From Zoroaster sp. YZ-2022 (taxonomy: Eukaryota; Echinodermata; Asteroidea; Forcipulatida; Zoroasteridae): 64,000 bases of DNA. Location: NCBI GenBank assembly GCA_029582265.1, contig CM055821.1:39503004-39567003 (forward strand). Reading direction: 5' to 3'. Numbering within the stretch: the stretch's first letter is position 1; each line of letters starts with the position of its first letter. Positions 1 to 10,909 of the stretch are shown piece after piece. The notes under the pieces were generated by a model. It saw only the letters and a program-made list of their open reading frames with translations, was not told the DNA's origin and searched no databases. The position numbers and the translations under genes are program-made.

Positions 1-2254
1 CTATTCCAGCATGGTACAAGCGGTGGAATCGAACAGTGCATTCGGACTAAAATGTAATGTTGACTTAATTGTCAATAATTATTCACTGTATTTTATTTGT
101 TGGCAAGCTGCCAGGTTCTGACTTGTTGGCAAGCTGCCATGGGGGTCTGATCAGCCCATTACAAGTCTTAAATTTTGGGGCAAGCGTGCCCGTGTTTGTA
201 TAGGGCAAGCATGCCCTATTTGTTTCATGTAAGTGGTCCCGTGGGCAATGGTGCCCGTCTTTTGGCAAACAATTTTGATTCAGGCAGATGCCCAGTTCTT
301 GAAATAAAAGCAGTAGTTAGCTGCGACAAAATGTCATCAGTGAGTTCATTGTCGATTGTGTATTTGTCCGAGTATAATTCATTTTATCGCCTTCACGATT
401 GAATGCATTATACTTGGCCATACACATCAATAGGGCGCCTCCATCACTTGCGTTCCGTTTGTATCTGGGGGCGCTTTATGCAAATTACGGTTCCAGGTCT
501 TGCGTAAGCTGAACAGGGCTTGCTCTGGCCAGGCTGGGGATTTGGCAAGCTGCCCAATTCGGGTCGCGGGCTCTTTCAGGAGTGGCCAGCGCTTTGCTTT
601 TATCGCTATGGTGGTCAGCTTCAACCAATTAGGCTGCCCAAAAATGTTCAGGGAAAACTTTGTGATCGGGCGCCAAGTTGTGAATTTCATTTTCGTTGCA
701 GCTTTCCATTAGACGGGATCATCAACCCGCCTCCACCCCTGCACCAACCCATTTTTTTAAGTAGTTCCAACATGGAGGAAGGAAATACAGTGTTTCCTTC
801 CTCCATGGTTCCAACAACGCTCCAGGCGTTATTCATGGGACAAGGACTGCCACTGCCTCATTTTGTTACTTTTTCCTGTAAAATGAAAGCCGAAAATTGT
901 AAGCATAGTTTCAGCTCCCGATAGTCCAACGGGGCTATTCCAGCCGCGGGTACAAGCGGTGGAATCGAACAGTGCATTTACGGCTAAAATGTAATGTTGA
1001 CTTAATTGTCAATAATTATTCACTGTATTTTATTTGTTGGCAAGCTGCCAGGTTCTGACTTGTTGGCAATCTGCCATGGGGGTCTGATCAGCCCATTACA
1101 AGTCTTAAATTTTGGGGCAAGCGTGCCCGTGTTTGTATAGGGCAAGCATGCCCTATTTGTTTCATGTAAGTGGTCCCGTGGGCAATGGTGCCCGTCTTTT
1201 GGCAAACAATTTTGATTCAGGCAGATGCCCAGTTCTTGAAATAAAAGCAGTAGTTAGCTGCGACAAAATGTCATCAGTGAGTTCATTGTCGATTGTGTAT
1301 TTGTCCGAGTATAATTCATTTTATCGCCTTCACGATTGAATGCATTATACTTGGCCATACACATCAATAGGGCGCCCTCCCATCACTTGCGTTCCGTTTG
1401 TATCTGGGGGCCGCTTTATGCAAATTACGGTTCCAGGTCTTGCGTAAGCTGAACAGGGCTTGCTCTGGCCAGGCTGGGGATTTGGCAAGCTGCCCAATTC
1501 GGGTCGCGGGCTCTTTCAGGAGTGGCCAGCGCTTTGCTTTTATCGCTATGGTGGTCAGCTTCAACCAATTAGGCTGCCCAAAAAATGTTCAGGGAAAACT
1601 TTGTGATCGGGCGCCAAGTTGTGAATTTCATTTTCGTTGCAGCTTTCCATTAGACGGGATCATCAACCCGCCTCCACCCCTGCACCAACCCATTTTTTTA
1701 AGTAGTTCCAACATGGAGGAAGGAAATACAGTGTTTCCTTCCTCCATGGTTCCAACAACGCTCCAGGCGTTATTCATGGGACAAGGACTGCCACTGCCTC
1801 ATTTTGTTACTTTTTCCTGTAAAATGAAAGCCGAAAATTGTAAGCATAGTTTCAGCTCCCGATAGTCCAACGGGGCTATTCCAGCATGGTACAAGCGGTG
1901 GAATCGAACAGTGCATTTACGGCTAAAATGTAATGTTGACTTAATTGTCAATAATTATTCACTGTATTTTATTTGTTGGCAAGCTGCCAGGTTCTGACTT
2001 GTTGGCAAGCTGCCATGGGGGTCTGATCAGCCCATTACAAGTCTTAAATTTTGGGGCAAGCGTGCCTGTGTTTGTATAGGGCAAGCATGCCCTATTTGTT
2101 TCATGTAAGTGGTCCCGTGGGCAATGGTGCCCGTCTTTTGGCAAACAATTTTGATTCAGGCAGATGCCCAGTTCTTGAAATAAAAGCAGTAGTTAGCTGC
2201 GACAAAATGTCATCAGTGAGTTCATTGTCGATTGTGTATTTGTCCGAGTATAAT
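1..2254. repeat. 937-bp tandem repeat array, about 2.4 copies
   Basis: Three head-to-tail copies begin near 1, 935 and 1876, with a period of about 937-939 bp and only a few substitutions and short indels between copies. The third copy stops after about 379 bp, at GAGTATAATT near 2255. Copy 2 differs from copies 1 and 3 just after CTATTCCAGC. Each full unit carries a palindrome around 773-808 (ATGGAGGAAGG, then CCTTCCTCCAT) and several small GGGC/GCCC hairpins. The longest open frame (155 codons in copy 2) is not preserved in copy 1, so I see no protein-coding reason for the array. It lies 3' of exon 10 of the minus-strand RasGRP gene, inside the next intron, and may continue beyond the left edge. 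Confidence 0.95.
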
Positions 2255-2263
2255 TGTACTTAC

Positions 2264-2344
2264 TGCACTTGTAGAATTCCGAGGTTCTCGTGCCAGTGAT
2301 AACTCATAAATCTCATCCTCTGTGTACTGAAGATCTAGCGATGC
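2264..2344 (-). CDS. rasgrp: RasGRP-like exon 10, end of the CDC25 (RasGEF) domain
   Basis: This 81-nt exon has 27 codons with phase 0 at both ends. The acceptor TTCCAG is at 2345-2350 and the donor GTAAGT at 2258-2263. It encodes ASLDLQYTEDEIYELSLARE followed by PRNS, which closely matches the end of the CDC25 domain in vertebrate RasGRPs (YYTEDEIYELSYAREPR). It continues in frame from the AGG that ends exon 9. A 937-bp satellite starts within about 10 bp of the donor. The linker, EF hands and C1 domain typical of the family are not seen and would be to the left of the window. Family assignment is firm; which RasGRP paralogue is not. Confidence 0.93.
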
Positions 2345-2388
2345 CTGGAAAAGCAAATACAAAGACCTTTGGTTAAAATTGAATGAAA

Positions 2389-2612
2389 TTAAAGGGAAAA
2401 TATCGTCACGATCAACAGGGCATGGAATCGGAGTGCTAGTTTTAGATTAACTCAGTGACTGAAAATAATACCCCACATGATAAGGTCACATTACCATTGC
2501 TGCTGCAAAAATGAGCCAGTAATTTTCAATCACTGTGTTCATCTTAAACTGGGACACTGATTCCATGCCCTGTTAAAGTGCGCTCTGATTGTGATGATAT
2601 TGTCTCTTTAAA
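2389..2612 (+). mobile_element. MITE-1 copy 1 (palindromic, GGGACA termini)
   Basis: This ~220-bp element has termini of the form TTAAAGGGACAATATCGTCA and its complement. Inside, both arms carry CAGGGCATGGAATC and CAGTGACTGAAAAT in inverted orientation, so the whole unit folds back on itself. It has no coding capacity. The same unit recurs at 5121, 11325, 19503, 54239, 55519 and 59149, with partial copies at 29352 and 58555. It lies in intron 9 of the RasGRP gene. The TTAA at both ends could be part of the termini or a target duplication. Confidence 0.85.
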
Positions 2613-2649
2613 ATGCCCAGTTGGTAAACTACACAAATACGCATCGGCA

Positions 2650-2928
2650 TTTAAAAAATTTTATTTAAAAAAATAAAATAAAACAATGTCCACTTGCAGC
2701 CATCATTGCTGTGCTGTGTTTGAAATGACTTTTTTATTACATAGGGGTATGAACGTTTGCCCCATTTATGAGGCCTCTCTTTGCCACAACACTTTGTACA
2801 TGGGAAATTTGGTCTGGTTCTAATAACCCTGTATACATGTATCACGAATTTCACTGGTTGGCAAAAAAAGAAAAGAAAAAAAAGATTACCCCCTTGAAGC
2901 CGACCTATGACCAGAAACCGGAGACTTT
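2650..2928 (-). mobile_element. MITE-2 fragment (CCGGTTTCTGGTC termini)
   Basis: One end is GACCAGAAACCGGAGACTTT at 2909-2928. The inner part (AATGTCCACTTGCAGCC, TTTGAAATGACTTTTTTATT, CATAGGGGTATGAACG) is shared with copies at 26428, 36348, 60326 and 62457. The opposite terminus is eroded here. The internal sequence ends at a motif CACTGGTTGGCAAAAAAA that is common to the family. Confidence 0.75.
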
Positions 2929-3492
2929 AACTGTATCGCCTTAAAATGCATCATCACTGGGTAAAGTTAATCCAACTTGATTTACTCCAATAAATACAGC
3001 ATAAATCACTCACTGATTACACTGATCAACAATTTTTTTAAAGTTGTCTAATTCGGAGATAAAATGTGCTATTTATTATGGAATTTTGATGTGCTGAATT
3101 CAAATATGACAATTAAAATTGCTGATTGGCTACTGTTTCCAAGATATTTAAGTTTTTACATTTTACGTACTATGTATATGGTGCACATAGCAGATTTTTA
3201 ATCAATTATCATACGCTATTCCCATACGTGTACACATGTACATGTAGATCTTGAAAAACTAGAGCCAATCAACAATTTTAAGCATCATTTCCATTCTCAG
3301 TGACCCATAATTAGTCAAGTTTGACTTCATTTGTTTCGGAAGCATTTTGGCTGTAGACCAGTGTTATTCATTTATATTTCAATTATAGACTGATTTCCTC
3401 CATACAAGTTTTCCTGCTGTATAGCTGGCCAGCAACACCCGCCCTCCCCCCCCCTCCACCCAAATCACCCCTAAAATATAACGGCAACTCAC
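2929..3492. other. Intron 9 remainder, no feature recognised
   Basis: AT-rich intron sequence between the MITE-2 fragment and exon 9. A C-rich tract sits at 3441-3460, inside the intron close to the exon 9 donor. Nothing else was recognised. Confidence 0.5.
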
Positions 3493-3668
3493 CCTCAGCA
3501 TATTGACCAGATCCATGTTGGTCTCCAGGGGGGGTTTGGTGTTCTGAAGCTGCATCAGCTCAGCGAAGATGACTGACAGCTGGGCCATCTTGCGCAGGTT
3601 GAGTTGACCGTCTTCCATGCAGTCCGGGAGGGCCGTGTGAAGTAGGATCAGATCTTTCAAGTGGACAC
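3493..3668 (-). CDS. rasgrp: RasGRP-like exon 9, CDC25 catalytic domain
   Basis: A 176-nt exon with acceptor CATCAG at 3669-3674 and donor GTGAGT at 3487-3492. Two bases (GT) complete a Gly codon and 58 codons follow, reading VHLKDLILLHTALPDCMEDG then LNLRKMAQLSVIFAELMQLQ and ending NMLR in phase 0. This matches the RasGRP stretch after IPILG (VHLKDLI...EANMDLINLLT). Frame is fixed by similarity to exon 10 and by its own open frame. The oddity is upstream: exon 8 ends with CT before its GT donor, whereas this exon needs exactly one preceding codon base (G), so the GT-AG join is out of frame. See findings. Confidence 0.93.
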
Positions 3669-3700
3669 CTGATGAAAGTAGGGTATTGTTAATAATTCAT

Positions 3701-3738
3701 TCAAATCCCCCCCCCCCCCCAAAAAAAAAAAAAAAAAA
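3701..3738. repeat. Homopolymer pair, poly-C then poly-A
   Basis: Runs of C and A lie next to each other in intron 8, within 40 bp of the exon 9 acceptor. On the minus strand this reads T-run then G-run, which leaves a poor polypyrimidine tract directly before the acceptor. Confidence 0.8.
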
Positions 3739-3811
3739 GCAGCGGAAGAAAACAAAATCAGTCAGATTTTTGCTTACACAATGTTTTGCAATTCATAGCA
3801 CTGCTAACTGG

Positions 3812-4386
3812 TAAAGGGAAGGTACATCATCGATATCCGTTCAGCGCACATCGTAGCCCGGCTCTTAGCAGTGAAATTCCATCCAGTGCCTAGATGTGGG
3901 CATTGTGCGTATACTTTATGCATGTAAGTTATGGTACTAAGCATGCATGTACTTTTGCCAACCAATAATCACTGGAGATATTCCGCACGTACGTACATCA
4001 ACTGCAAAATACACCAAACGCGATGCACTATCGCTGCCCTTTCGCCCACAGTGATCTAACAACACAGTGCCCTCAACAGCTCATGCACGGTGCGAATTTG
4101 GAAGAATAAATTCATTTCAACTCTCTAGTTTTCAAGAAATGTGTTACAAAACTAACCTGTGAAAGTTTCATCACAATTGGTGATCATGTTTTGGAGAATA
4201 CAGCGGAAAAAACTGTTACTTGTCTTTTATGTTTTTCAAAAAGTTACCATTTGGCAATTTTTTGTAATTTGTTGTAACAATTCCCTTCTCAAAAATGAAA
4301 AGCACTTCGGAAAGAATAATTTCTCAGGACGATTAATGTGTGTATCAACTTCACACTGGAAATTACCGATGTTGTACCTTCCCTGA
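3812..4386. mobile_element. MITE-3 copy (AAAGGGAAGGTAC termini)
   Basis: The termini AAAGGGAAGGTAC (left) and GTACCTTCCCT (right) are inverted repeats about 575 bp apart. Inside is a block CTAACCTGTGAAAGTTTCAT preceded by TAGTTTTCAAGAAAT, which recurs at 50600-50645. Related blocks occur near 9198, 12280, 14330, 18640, 60040 and 60885. No coding sequence. The family is a high-copy non-autonomous element; its superfamily is not clear from termini alone. Confidence 0.65.
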
Positions 4387-5120
4387 ATATCCTTCAGTAA
4401 CATCATCCTCAAATAGTACTGACCATCAAATATTATATTTTGCAAACTTACAGTGGGTGCTGAATTTACAATATAAACACGCAGCCAAAACCAGATATGG
4501 GCATGCACAGTAGACAGTAAATTGAAATAACACTTCATACAAGAACGTTGAGTCGAGGGGCATGCATAATTGGATGAAGACTGTGTTGTGGGGACTTATT
4601 TGCCACAGTGATTGACATTTGTATATAAAACATACACGACCATCTGATAAGCACTCATTTCTCTGGTAATTATGACTGTAGACAGCCATTCTATTGTGTG
4701 TCTTTCAATGTATGCGAAAATTGTTATTTAAATTTTGATCCCCCCCCCCACCCTAACAAAAAAATCAATCAATACAAAATTTGAGGGCACTCTGCCTATT
4801 AAATCAAACAGTGATTCTTTCTGAGTGATTCTTCAATGTACTCAACATTGTTTATAATAAGCAGCTGCTAAACTGCATTTCCCATATGACACACATACAC
4901 TGTAATTGAAAAACATGGTCAATCCATTTTTAGGCCGGCCGCAAATTCCATGAAAATGGGATGACATGTGTTTTTTTTCTCACACGATACATAAAAAGCA
5001 CTTGTGAAAAAAAAAAAAAAATCATGTACAATCCCACAAACATGCATTTTCCAAGAGAGAGAGAAAAATATTTCATATCAAAGCAGTTTGTCAAATAAAT
5101 ATACAGTTATAACAGCCAGC
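4387..5120. other. Intron 8, no feature recognised
   Basis: AT-rich intronic sequence with a C-run at 4740-4750 and an A-run at 5007-5021. No coding signal or repeat family was recognised. Confidence 0.4.
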
Positions 5121-5342
5121 CAGGGACAATATCGTCACGATCAGAGTAGACTTTCAACAGGGCATGGAATCGGTGTACTGGTTTAAGATGAACACAGTGA
5201 CTGAAAATTACTGGCTCATTTATGCAGCAGCAACGGTAATATGACCTTATCATGTGGGGTATTATTTTCAGTCACTGCGTTAATCTACAACTAGCACTCC
5301 GATTCCATGCCCTGATGATGTGATGATGCTATCCCCTTTAAG
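5121..5342 (-). mobile_element. MITE-1 copy 2
   Basis: Same palindromic unit as at 2389, in opposite orientation: CAGGGACAATATCGTCACGA at the left, ATGATGCTATCCCCTTTAA at the right, with the GACCTTATCATGTGGGGTAT core reading on the plus strand. The right arm shows a short deletion. Confidence 0.85.
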
Positions 5343-7459
5343 GAAACACATTTAAGAAAAATCAAGCATCAAGCCGTACACAAAATGAGTCATATATTTT
5401 TCTTCACATTTTTCACATTTTTCAAAGTGTACAAAGATAACACACATAAGCTTGGGGGATTTCTTGTTATTATTTCAAATTTGTGATTTTGCTTTGAAAA
5501 AAAAAACAAAAACATTTTTTTGCCGTATTTGTTTTTGGAGGGGAGGAAAGTTGGGGTCTTGAAATGTACAGAGAATTGGTTTCCACAGTTGACAAATGAT
5601 TTTGAAAAATGGACGACATCTTGAAGATAAAACTGTTTATATTGCTTACCTCTGTAGATAATCAGCCAGCAAGAGGAACAATAATGGAAGAAAGAATATA
5701 GAGAGGAAGAAATTAGTTGAATTAGTAAGTTGATGGTTTAAAGATATATTACCCATTTACTTTGCTTTTTTTTTACAGGTAATTCCTGATAGTTTTCTTT
5801 TTCATCGGAAAAAATGTTATTTTAATAGAGGTCGGTATAACAAATATTAAAAAATTACATATTTCACAAAATAAATGCCATAAGCACAGTATAATAGAAA
5901 ACATGTCCCCTTCATAAAATCATTTGGGCACCTATTCAAACCAGCCTTCTGAAATTTTTTTTGAGAAATATCTCAACAGAAAAGTAAGCTTAATGTTTAG
6001 CTTCCTTTCTAAAAGGAAGTAAACAATGTTCCTGTTAAATAGCACAAAAGCACAGGCGATACATCGATAAGAGGTCAAAGTTCAAGGTAATTAGTTGATG
6101 TAATGTTTGGATCAGGATACCCTCGTATCTATAAAGTATATATAGAGAGCTTCAATCATAGATAGCCACTGAATGGCAAAAATTCAATTCAATAATGCTG
6201 AAGGCAATTATTTCAATCTGGTACGGTATGTCACTGGAGCTTTTAAACTTGTTGGTCGATATCGTGAATGACTAATTGCAAAAGTCGAGCAGAGACATCA
6301 CAGGGGGCCAGGGACATTTTACTGGGCACTGAGTACTTACAGCAGTGTTATCACTGAGTGACAAAAATGCTGGATTTCAAACAATGTCATACAAAGTCTC
6401 ACAGACCAAGAATGCGTTTGTCAATTAATGCTATCTAGAAAGATAACGGAAATGTTTGCTAAATAAATTTAGGAAATTTAGGAATTAATCTAGGAAAGGG
6501 AGCAGACTGAATCAAAAGCATTTTGTTCAACACCCAACAACAACCCCTACTTGACAGACAGTTTTGTTTGTGAATATTCTATTTTGCATTGGCGCATGTT
6601 GTTATTCTGAAGCAGATACGCTATGTAATGATACAACAGACCCTATGTAACCTCAGTTCCAAATCCATCAATCTTCATCCCAGCTCACGATAAGGCTAAT
6701 GACAATTCCCAGACAATCTGACATAGGCACACCCCCTTTGGATAAGACCTACTGACAGTAGAAGACTTTCATGACCATTTCATTAAAATCACGACATATC
6801 ATGCATTCCAGCTCTCTCCTTCCCCACACCCCCCCCCCCCATCTCGACCTTGACCCTGCCCATTGCTGGGAGAATTCTTATATATAGAAAATGCTAAAGT
6901 CTGCGTTTTAATTAAGACAATAATAAATACATGAATATGTACAGGGTAGTTGCTTATATCACACAACGATTAAAGATAATGCCTGTGTTTTACATTATTT
7001 AACCAGCACTTTTCTATTTAACAGATTGAAAAAGAAATATTTGACTAGAGCATTATCAGAAACATGAAATTAAAAATGTCAACGTGCGGCTCTTACTGAC
7101 ACCATTTTATTGACATTTCTTATATTCAAGTAATTTACTGCCTATGTTCAAAGAAAATAACATAGTTATAAAAAAAAATAGTTATAATCAAACAAATAAT
7201 TAAAATTCCTGAATATTGCTGATAATAGAGTAATGTACAATAGAAAACAGAATGCGTTCAAGACATAGATGTATTAAGGTTTTGTCATGAGGCAAATACC
7301 GTATGTGCTAATAACAGCTGTGTATTTTGTACATAGCCAAGAAGGAAAGAGCCCAGAATTGTTACTTTATAGGTATTAAAACCAGTATAAACTATTGGTA
7401 AAAATGTCTGTAAATGCATCCTTACTTATCATAAGAATCAAGAGATAAATTATCAACTG
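5343..7459. other. Intron 8 interior, no gene seen
   Basis: About 2.1 kb of AT-rich DNA with short homopolymers (C-run 6831-6840). I found no splice-bounded open frame and no recognised repeat. Confidence 0.4.
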
Positions 7460-7578
7460 CCGGCCAAAAAATAAAGATGGCCGGAAAAAAGAAGAAAAAA
7501 AAAAAAGCGTGTCACCGCACCGATTTTGAAGCCGACTGATGACCAGAAACCGAAGACTTTTTTGGGGGGCCTTTTTTT
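7460..7578 (-). mobile_element. MITE-2 terminal fragment
   Basis: The segment CACCGCACCGATTTTGAAGC and then GACCAGAAACCGAAGACTTT with GGCC near 7568 matches one end of the family at 60326. The rest is missing. A short inverted repeat GCCGGCCA/TGGCCGG precedes it at 7459-7486. Confidence 0.7.
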
Positions 7579-8559
7579 TGTGTGTGCACCAAGACATTTA
7601 GGAGAAATCTACTCAAACTGTACAAGGTGTACAGTGTCAAACAGTGTGAAGGTGCAGCGTGGTATGAACACAAATGCCTGGGCTCAAGACTACGCTGTAC
7701 GTGCAGTCAACTTCATTTGTAATGTTACCAGACTAGCGATAATAAAATAGACATGGTTTTCTCCACACTCGATATGAACACATTGTGTCTGATCAACAAG
7801 TACTGCAAGAGCAGCATTTCACCCTGGAGCAAGGGTTTCACGTTGAATTGGCAAAATTTAATTTTGCACACCCAAAGAGTAGATACCATAAGTCATCATG
7901 ATAACCCTGGAAAGCAACAGTGGTCGGGTATAGCACAACTTTATTAATCTGTGCAATTTGATTGACAGGCCAGATAGGTGTATTAAGTAACCTGAGCCAT
8001 ATGCATTATCGAGTGGATCGGGCGATATTAAAATGTGGTCTGCCAAGACATGACAACATAAGGATATATAACTGTATCAGTTTAAAAGCCTCAACCATCA
8101 AACAGTCATGCAATTGACCAATTTAAATTTTTTAAAAGGGAAAATATTCAGATTCAGATGAGCGTGATGACTAAAGCCTAAACTGCAATTGTGGGAGGGC
8201 CCCCAGAAACCTTTTGCATTCCAGATGCTCTATGTATATTAATTCTTTCAAAGAATGCACCACAAATACTAATAATACATATATTTTTGTTTTGACATTT
8301 TTTGCTTTGATACAAAACAAATGAAAAAACAAGGCAGACATCTGTTGAACAGCGGAAGAGTTGCATGTCTACATCAAATCAACACAGTGAAATTTGATGT
8401 TCATATGTGACCAGCTACCACAAAATGAGAGTCAATTTGAAAATTTTCAAAATAAAGATTTTTGTATTTCCCAGTTCTGAAGAAAAAGAGCTTTCCAACA
8501 GTACCCAACACTTCATTAAAATATGTAAAAGGTTTTACAGTTCCTACTTATAGTTTCAT
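7579..8559. other. Intron 8, no gene seen
   Basis: Only short chance open frames are present. No repeat family was recognised. Confidence 0.35.
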
Positions 8560-8820
8560 TAACCCTAACCACCCCAAATCCTGCAAAATTCTCCAAGGGC
8601 ACCTTTTTGGAAAAATTCAGCACTGTTGGAAACTGGTACTTTCACCTCTTCAAATGGGGCAAAATTACTACCTGGCAAGAAGTACAGGCCATAAGTGCTG
8701 AATATGAAAGATCAATGAAAATGCATGGTGCATTTTGAAGATAAGGGCATGTTTCCAAAAGTGCACTGATGGATTTTGGAGGATTCAGGAAGGTTCCTAG
8801 CCAGAATACCTAGGGGATTT
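8560..8820 (+). repeat. Dispersed repeat, inverted partner at 33770-33990
   Basis: The blocks AACAGTGC/GCACTGTTGG, GGTACTTTCACCTCTTCAA, GGCCATAAGTGCTGAATATG, AAGGGCATGTTTCCAAAAGT and GGTTCCTAGCCAGAATACCT all recur in reverse complement and reverse order at 33770-33990, 25 kb away. Both copies start or end at CCTAGG. They are diverged, with indels. No coding potential. Confidence 0.8.
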
Positions 8821-8991
8821 ATCCGTCCATACAAGCAAACTGTGTGACATTATGCTTATATATCGAGGGAACTAGTCACATTATGACTATAGGCCTGATT
8901 ACTGAATGGAAGACACATTAACATATACATATTTCATATGAGTGAGTGGGTGGCTGTTGGCTCAGCCTTGACAGACAAATGGCCTACTTAC

Positions 8992-9089
8992 AGGATTGGG
9001 ATTTTGAAGCCACGGGCTTCTTGAAGTGCCTTGCGGTAGTTACTGAAATTACAAGCCGAGGATAACAGCTCTGTCATTTCTGATATAGT
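8992..9089 (-). CDS. rasgrp: RasGRP-like exon 8, CDC25 catalytic domain
   Basis: A 98-nt exon with acceptor TATACAG at 9090-9096 and GT donor (GTAAGT) at 8986-8991. It begins in phase 0 after exon 7 and encodes TISEMTELLSSACNFSNYRK and then ALQEARGFKIPI. This matches EMTELxSSxxNYxNYRKA...FKIPIL of RasGRPs; the NYR and FKIPILG positions belong to conserved blocks of Ras exchange factors. With the GT donor the last codon is incomplete (CT), giving phase 2, although exon 9 requires phase 1. Read without splicing the frame meets TAA at once. Confidence 0.92.
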
Positions 9090-9197
9090 CTGTATAAGAA
9101 TAAGTCACAAAGATATATCAGATTTTATTTAGTAAGAGAACATTATTCTAAAAAAGAAAAACCCTTTTTTTCTTTTTTAATCAAACCTCTCTTGAAA

Positions 9198-9440
9198 TAA
9201 TTCTGTCTCAGGTGATCTCTTCGCAAAAATTTGTGAAACAATTTCCAAAATGAAGACAGAAATTCCACGTTGGAATGAATACAAACAATCTAAGTGAATT
9301 ATCACTATTTTCTCACCATTGAAATAAGCTGAAACTTTCACAGGTTTTTTTAATTTTTTTAGACATAGTATATATCTTGATTCTTATGAAGTATGGATGC
9401 TTACATGGACATGTTACCAAAAAGGTGTATACTGGCTATA
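9198..9440. mobile_element. MITE-3 related block
   Basis: Contains ATAAGCTGAAACTTTCACAG and neighbouring sequence shared with 14330-14440, 60170-60230 and 61130-61165. Termini cannot be placed. It fills most of the short intron 8... exon 7 gap (384 bp) between exons 8 and 7. Confidence 0.5.
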
Positions 9441-9473
9441 AAGGAGTAAAATGAAAGTGAAAGAGTACGATAC

Positions 9474-9590
9474 CTTTTGAGTATCCGAGGAGACATAGGC
9501 GAGTGTCTGTCTGAGTCTGGCGAGTGAGCTGTGACTCAGACCTCCTACTACAGCCATCAACGTATTGAAATTATTTAGCCGCTTTAATCT
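9474..9590 (-). CDS. rasgrp: RasGRP-like exon 7, CDC25 catalytic core
   Basis: A 117-nt exon (39 codons, phase 0 at both ends) with acceptor CTGCAG at 9591-9596 and donor GTATCG at 9468-9473. It encodes [20 protein letters not shown] followed by [10 protein letters not shown]. The [16 protein letters not shown] segment is one of the most conserved motifs in RasGRP and other CDC25-type exchange factors and is part of the Ras-contacting core. The donor deviates from consensus at +5/+6. The polypyrimidine tract of its acceptor is formed by the (GA)n microsatellite that reads (CT)n on this strand. Confidence 0.95.
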
Positions 9591-9594
9591 CTGC

Positions 9595-9595
<1 letters not shown>

Positions 9596-9684
<89 letters not shown>
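9596..9684. repeat. (GA)44 microsatellite
   Basis: An uninterrupted dinucleotide run of about 89 bp. On the minus strand it is (TC)n and ends 5 nt from the exon 7 acceptor, so it doubles as the pyrimidine tract. Confidence 0.98.
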
Positions 9685-9688
<4 letters not shown>

Positions 9689-10735
9689 TTAAAGGTCATG
9701 AATAATATGTTATTCTCCATGATATTTTAGCAAATGTCAAGTGATGTAATACTTTATCCATAGATATTTGATATGCAACAGATATTTTATGATGATGCTG
9801 CCATCTTTGTCTCATTCCCTGTATACGCAAATGTGAATATGGTGCTAATTCTCATTATAAAAGGAGCCAGACCATTTTCCCTCCCAGCCTTATTTTGGTT
9901 TATATGGATTTGTGTGGACGGGAAACACAAGATAAATGTAATAAATGAGTTCTTTCAGAAGTCAATATAAGAGCTTTGGCGTGGTTTAACATGTCTGATG
10001 TATGTTCTCATGACTGAGACTACAGATTGCCACATTTGCCAGAGATCGCAGTGCATGGAGGAAGATTATGGTTGCCTGCTCCGCAACCGAAAGATGATGA
10101 TGATGATGAGATTGTTGAATTCTTGCTGTTATAATCATGGTGCTTGCACACACAAGCAAAGACACTTTTCCACAAATGCTTAAAACTTTCCATGCAGGAT
10201 AAAATAAAAATGGATACAAAAGGGTTTTTCGCCTACGGGTCTTATTTAAAACCAAAAAATAGATTGACAAATTGTGTGTGCATTGGAATGGCAGACGCAG
10301 TGACTTCTTTGTTACAACGTGTTATTTGTGATGACATGTTTCCCATCTTTAATTAGAAGAAAACAATTACATGGAAAATTAAATGACCTTTCTTTGAAGA
10401 AAAAAAAATTAAGCATGATGTAATTTACACAATCATTCAAATATCTAAATAATAACTCTTCTCCCTGATGGATAATGTTTTCATTAATTTTTCAGGAGCA
10501 CAAAACAGAGGGACTCTGAAGAGAGACTACAAACTGTGACCACTGGTGCTCTACCAGCTATCCAGCCCTGTAGTGGAGGTCTTCTAATCTGTCAATATTT
10601 TGGTTCTCGAGGCATTAGTCAGAAGCCATGAGAGCCAGGGATCACACCAATGCTTAATTTTAGGAAACGTTTAATTTGTGATCAGTCCAGATGAAAGATA
10701 TTACCCAAAATATGTGTACCTAAAAGTTGACTAAC
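9685..10735. other. Intron 6, no further gene seen
   Basis: AT-rich sequence with a short (GAT)5-like run at 10094-10109. Short open frames here have no splice sites or family similarity. Confidence 0.4.
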
Positions 10736-10909
10736 CTTTGAGACCTCTACAAACTTTGTGATGACCTCTGCCCTTTGCTTGGGAGTGTGTCTACTGAGTA
10801 TCATACACTGTATCCATAGCGACAAGCCGTTGAAGAGACCAATAGAACGCTCTAGTTTGAGGTTGTCCTTCAACTGGCCAGAGAGGGCATAACTTTTTAA
10901 ATCTGCAAA
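10736..10909 (-). CDS. rasgrp: RasGRP-like exon 6, start of catalytic core
   Basis: A 174-nt exon (58 codons, phase 0 both ends) with acceptor TTTCAG at 10910-10915 and donor GTTAGT at 10730-10735. It encodes FADLKSYALSGQL, then LERSIGLFNGLSLWIQCMIL and TPKQRAEVITKFVEVSK. The pattern LERSIxLFNGxSxWxQxMxLSxxTPxQRAEVITKF is diagnostic for RasGRPs. The first residue joins RRLN of exon 5 to give the RRxxFxDxxSY pattern. Confidence 0.96.

Noticed and set aside
83..2299. Recurrent 61-155 codon frames in the left tandem repeat
   Set aside because: Copies differ by frame-shifting indels and no known domain or codon bias is visible.
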